Assembly: GCA_016280905.1 (NCBI GenBank)
Contig: JAEEHN010000011.1
Coordinates: forward strand, 1-48,098
From: Candidatus Saccharimonadota bacterium
GTDB taxonomy: Bacteria; Patescibacteriota; Saccharimonadia; Saccharimonadales; Saccharimonadaceae
Length of the DNA stretch: 48,098 bases
Reading direction: 5' to 3'
The first letter of the stretch is position 1, and each line of letters opens with the position of its first letter. Of the stretch, positions 46,376 through 48,098 are shown piece after piece. Under the pieces are notes generated by a model, which saw only the letters and a program-made list of their open reading frames with translations, was not told the origin of the DNA and made no database searches. The position numbers and the translations under genes were made by a program.

Positions 46376-47047
46376 TTAGACAAATAACAGAGATAGACGA
46401 AGTATTATCCAGATTATACCCCGAATAAAAATTACAACAATAATTATACCTGTTATTAATAACATAAAGCCCGTGAGCGTTGGCGCCCAAACTGGCGAAG
46501 CGTAATTTTTACGATATAATTCGGTTGACGGTAAACTCGCAATTACTTGATCTTGTATTTCATTCGCAGAAGGATATTTGTTTATCTCCGTCATCATGCA
46601 ATTTATGTATCTTGCGTCGTTCCAGTTCCATCCACCCGCAATTGCTTGTGGTCGGCAAACCGCCGAAGCGGCCGCATAAATATTCCCATTCGGATTGGCA
46701 TCCGAAGACAAACGCGCTTCTGCTTCTTCAAGTGCTATATTTGCCGCCCTTATATATTGATGTTCCAAATAAAATGGTCCTGTACCAAAAGTTACTCTCT
46801 GTACACCATTATCTTCTATGATGTTTATTATAATATTTGAAAAGGTAAAGTCCTTTAATTCTTGTAGAGCCATCGCTAATGTCTCATCGTCTTCAGCTTC
46901 ATCCGCCGCCAACACCGCATCCCTTAACTCCGTCATCTTAATATGATCCAATCTTAGAAGCGTCGCATCTACAAAAAGCAATGGCACTAAAAGTAACAAC
47001 AACTGCCAAGTCTTTACCTTAAATTTAAAGCGCCCACGCTTTTTCAT
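46376..47047 (-). CDS. Membrane protein with two TM segments, unknown function
   Basis: Start at MKKRGRFK (47047), preceded by TATAAT-GGTAAT. Confidence 0.6.
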   Translation of the reverse strand: MKKRGRFKFKVKTWQLLLLLVPLLFVDATLLRLDHIKMTELRDAVLAADEAEDDETLAMALQELKDFTFSNIIINIIEDNGVQRVTFGTGPFYLEHQYIRAANIALEEAEARLSSDANPNGNIYAAASAVCRPQAIAGGWNWNDARYINCMMTEINKYPSANEIQDQVIASLPSTELYRKNYASPVWAPTLTGFMLLITGIIIVVIFIRGIIWIILRLSLLFV

Positions 47048-47093
47048 ATTACCATTATAACACCCACCAAACACAAATAGATAATAACCAGCC

Positions 47094-48098
47094 CTACTTA
47101 GCTATACAACGCACACTACTGCCATTAGCTCTAGAACTCTTGTCGTATGTATTTAAGCTATCATATACCATATAAACATAACTCATACGATTAGTATCAA
47201 ACCAGGTAGCAGACCAATAATAACCACGCACACCAAGATTATGTCTACCATCTCCATTAAAGCCTCCAGAAAGTGGCATATAAAGAGCCTTTCTAAAGTC
47301 ATTTCTATCACCAGCAATAGCGAGAAAAAGCAACCGGTATTCACCAGCAGTAGTACCAATCGGCATTCGCCAACCTAGAGGGCAAATATCTTCAGTTACA
47401 TCTAAGGTGGTACCAGAATTAGGATCTGTTGTTGGACTATTGGTGTAATTTGTACCATTGCCCCAACAATAAGTCCCAGCACTGGCTGCACAATAATTAT
47501 AGTAACCACCCACTTTCCAGTTACCAGCTAGAGTCTCAGCTGCTAGTGGATCATTAGCCCCTTGGGGGACAGTGTCTTTACTTACTAAGTTTACTAGTGG
47601 GACAGAATATCTCGTACCAGAAGTCCAGCTTGCTACTCCAGCTGTAGGATATTGATCAGTAGTAGTGCCAGTTCTAGTACCTTTTAAGTATTCTAATGAT
47701 ATATCTGAAGCATTGGTTTTGCCTTTCAAATTGGCAATGTCTGTATTGACTAAATCTAGGGCTAGGTTATCCAACATCCAGCAACGGTTATCTGCTAGTT
47801 TACCTACTCTATAAAGTTGGTTATCTCTAGTATCTACTACAGTAGTAGTTTCTCCCTGACTCACTGCATTGCAAACATCAGGAGTCATGTCTTGTAAAGT
47901 ATAATAATTTACTCCATTTACAGTGACTTGGGTTTTACCTACCATATTGTAGGCTTGATCAAAGGTTCCTCCCCACATTGCGTATAGTACTATATCGTTA
48001 GTTGTACCAGTTAGAGTATAGCTAGAAGAAGGTTGGTAAGTAGTACCAGTACATTGAGAGCCACCACCAGTGGGGGTAGTGGTGCACCAGCCTTTAAA
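47094..48098 (-). CDS. Large surface protein with InlB B-repeat-like and FISUMP-like domains (5' end beyond the window)
   Basis: 'VVDTRDNQLYRVGKLADNRCWMLDNLALDL...CPLGWRMPIGTTAGEYRLLFLAI...NLGVRGYYWSAT'; the frame stays open upstream to the window edge as 'FKGWCTTTPTGGGSQCTGTTYQPSSSYTLTGTTNDIVLYA'. Confidence 0.8.
   Translation of the reverse strand, partial: FKGWCTTTPTGGGSQCTGTTYQPSSSYTLTGTTNDIVLYAMWGGTFDQAYNMVGKTQVTVNGVNYYTLQDMTPDVCNAVSQGETTTVVDTRDNQLYRVGKLADNRCWMLDNLALDLVNTDIANLKGKTNASDISLEYLKGTRTGTTTDQYPTAGVASWTSGTRYSVPLVNLVSKDTVPQGANDPLAAETLAGNWKVGGYYNYCAASAGTYCWGNGTNYTNSPTTDPNSGTTLDVTEDICPLGWRMPIGTTAGEYRLLFLAIAGDRNDFRKALYMPLSGGFNGDGRHNLGVRGYYWSATWFDTNRMSYVYMVYDSLNTYDKSSRANGSSVRCIAK

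Noticed and set aside
438-48098. Alternative genetic code (UGA as Gly, as in some CPR lineages)
   Set aside because: Housekeeping ORFs are full length under the standard code and UGA serves as a normal stop (e.g. mini-ORF copy 4).

Overview
The window looks like Candidatus Saccharibacteria (TM7/CPR): a small AT-rich genome with the standard genetic code. This is inferred from gene content and style, not from a search. It opens with the 5' end of a 23S rRNA gene (minus strand) that has its own sigma70-type promoter and no adjacent 16S. Housekeeping genes include ychF, rnhB fused to a YraN-like domain, rplS, ruvA, ruvC, radA, a murC-like ligase, tsaE, a half-length tsaB, lepA, pnp, rpsO, grpE, hrcA (with CIRCE), an adenylate-kinase-like gene, type IV prepilin-like genes, tRNA-fMet and tRNA-Ile(UAU). 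There are also many secreted or surface proteins. The main finding is a cassette-like array at about 6.2-12.8 kb. Seven copies of a ~105-bp intergenic module separate small accessory genes: pyrophosphatase, GNAT, deoxyribosyltransferase-like, alpha/beta hydrolase, metallophosphoesterase, a 677-aa unknown protein, and a CdiA-CT-like nuclease. All of these genes are on the minus strand. Each module carries a divergent promoter and an imperfect ~50-nt hairpin that contains a 10-codon ORF (MNLKIGILNF*). The first half of the hairpin matches the 5' end of ychF, which sits at the end of the array and has only that half. This suggests an integron-like or site-specific cassette system that uses the start of ychF as its anchor. 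No recombinase is visible in the window. Other observations include pervasive -10-to-ATG spacing typical of leaderless mRNAs, a symmetric 12-bp divergent promoter for tsaE/tsaB, a tandem pair of small RNA candidates, and a repeat-bounded accessory islet next to tRNA-Ile.
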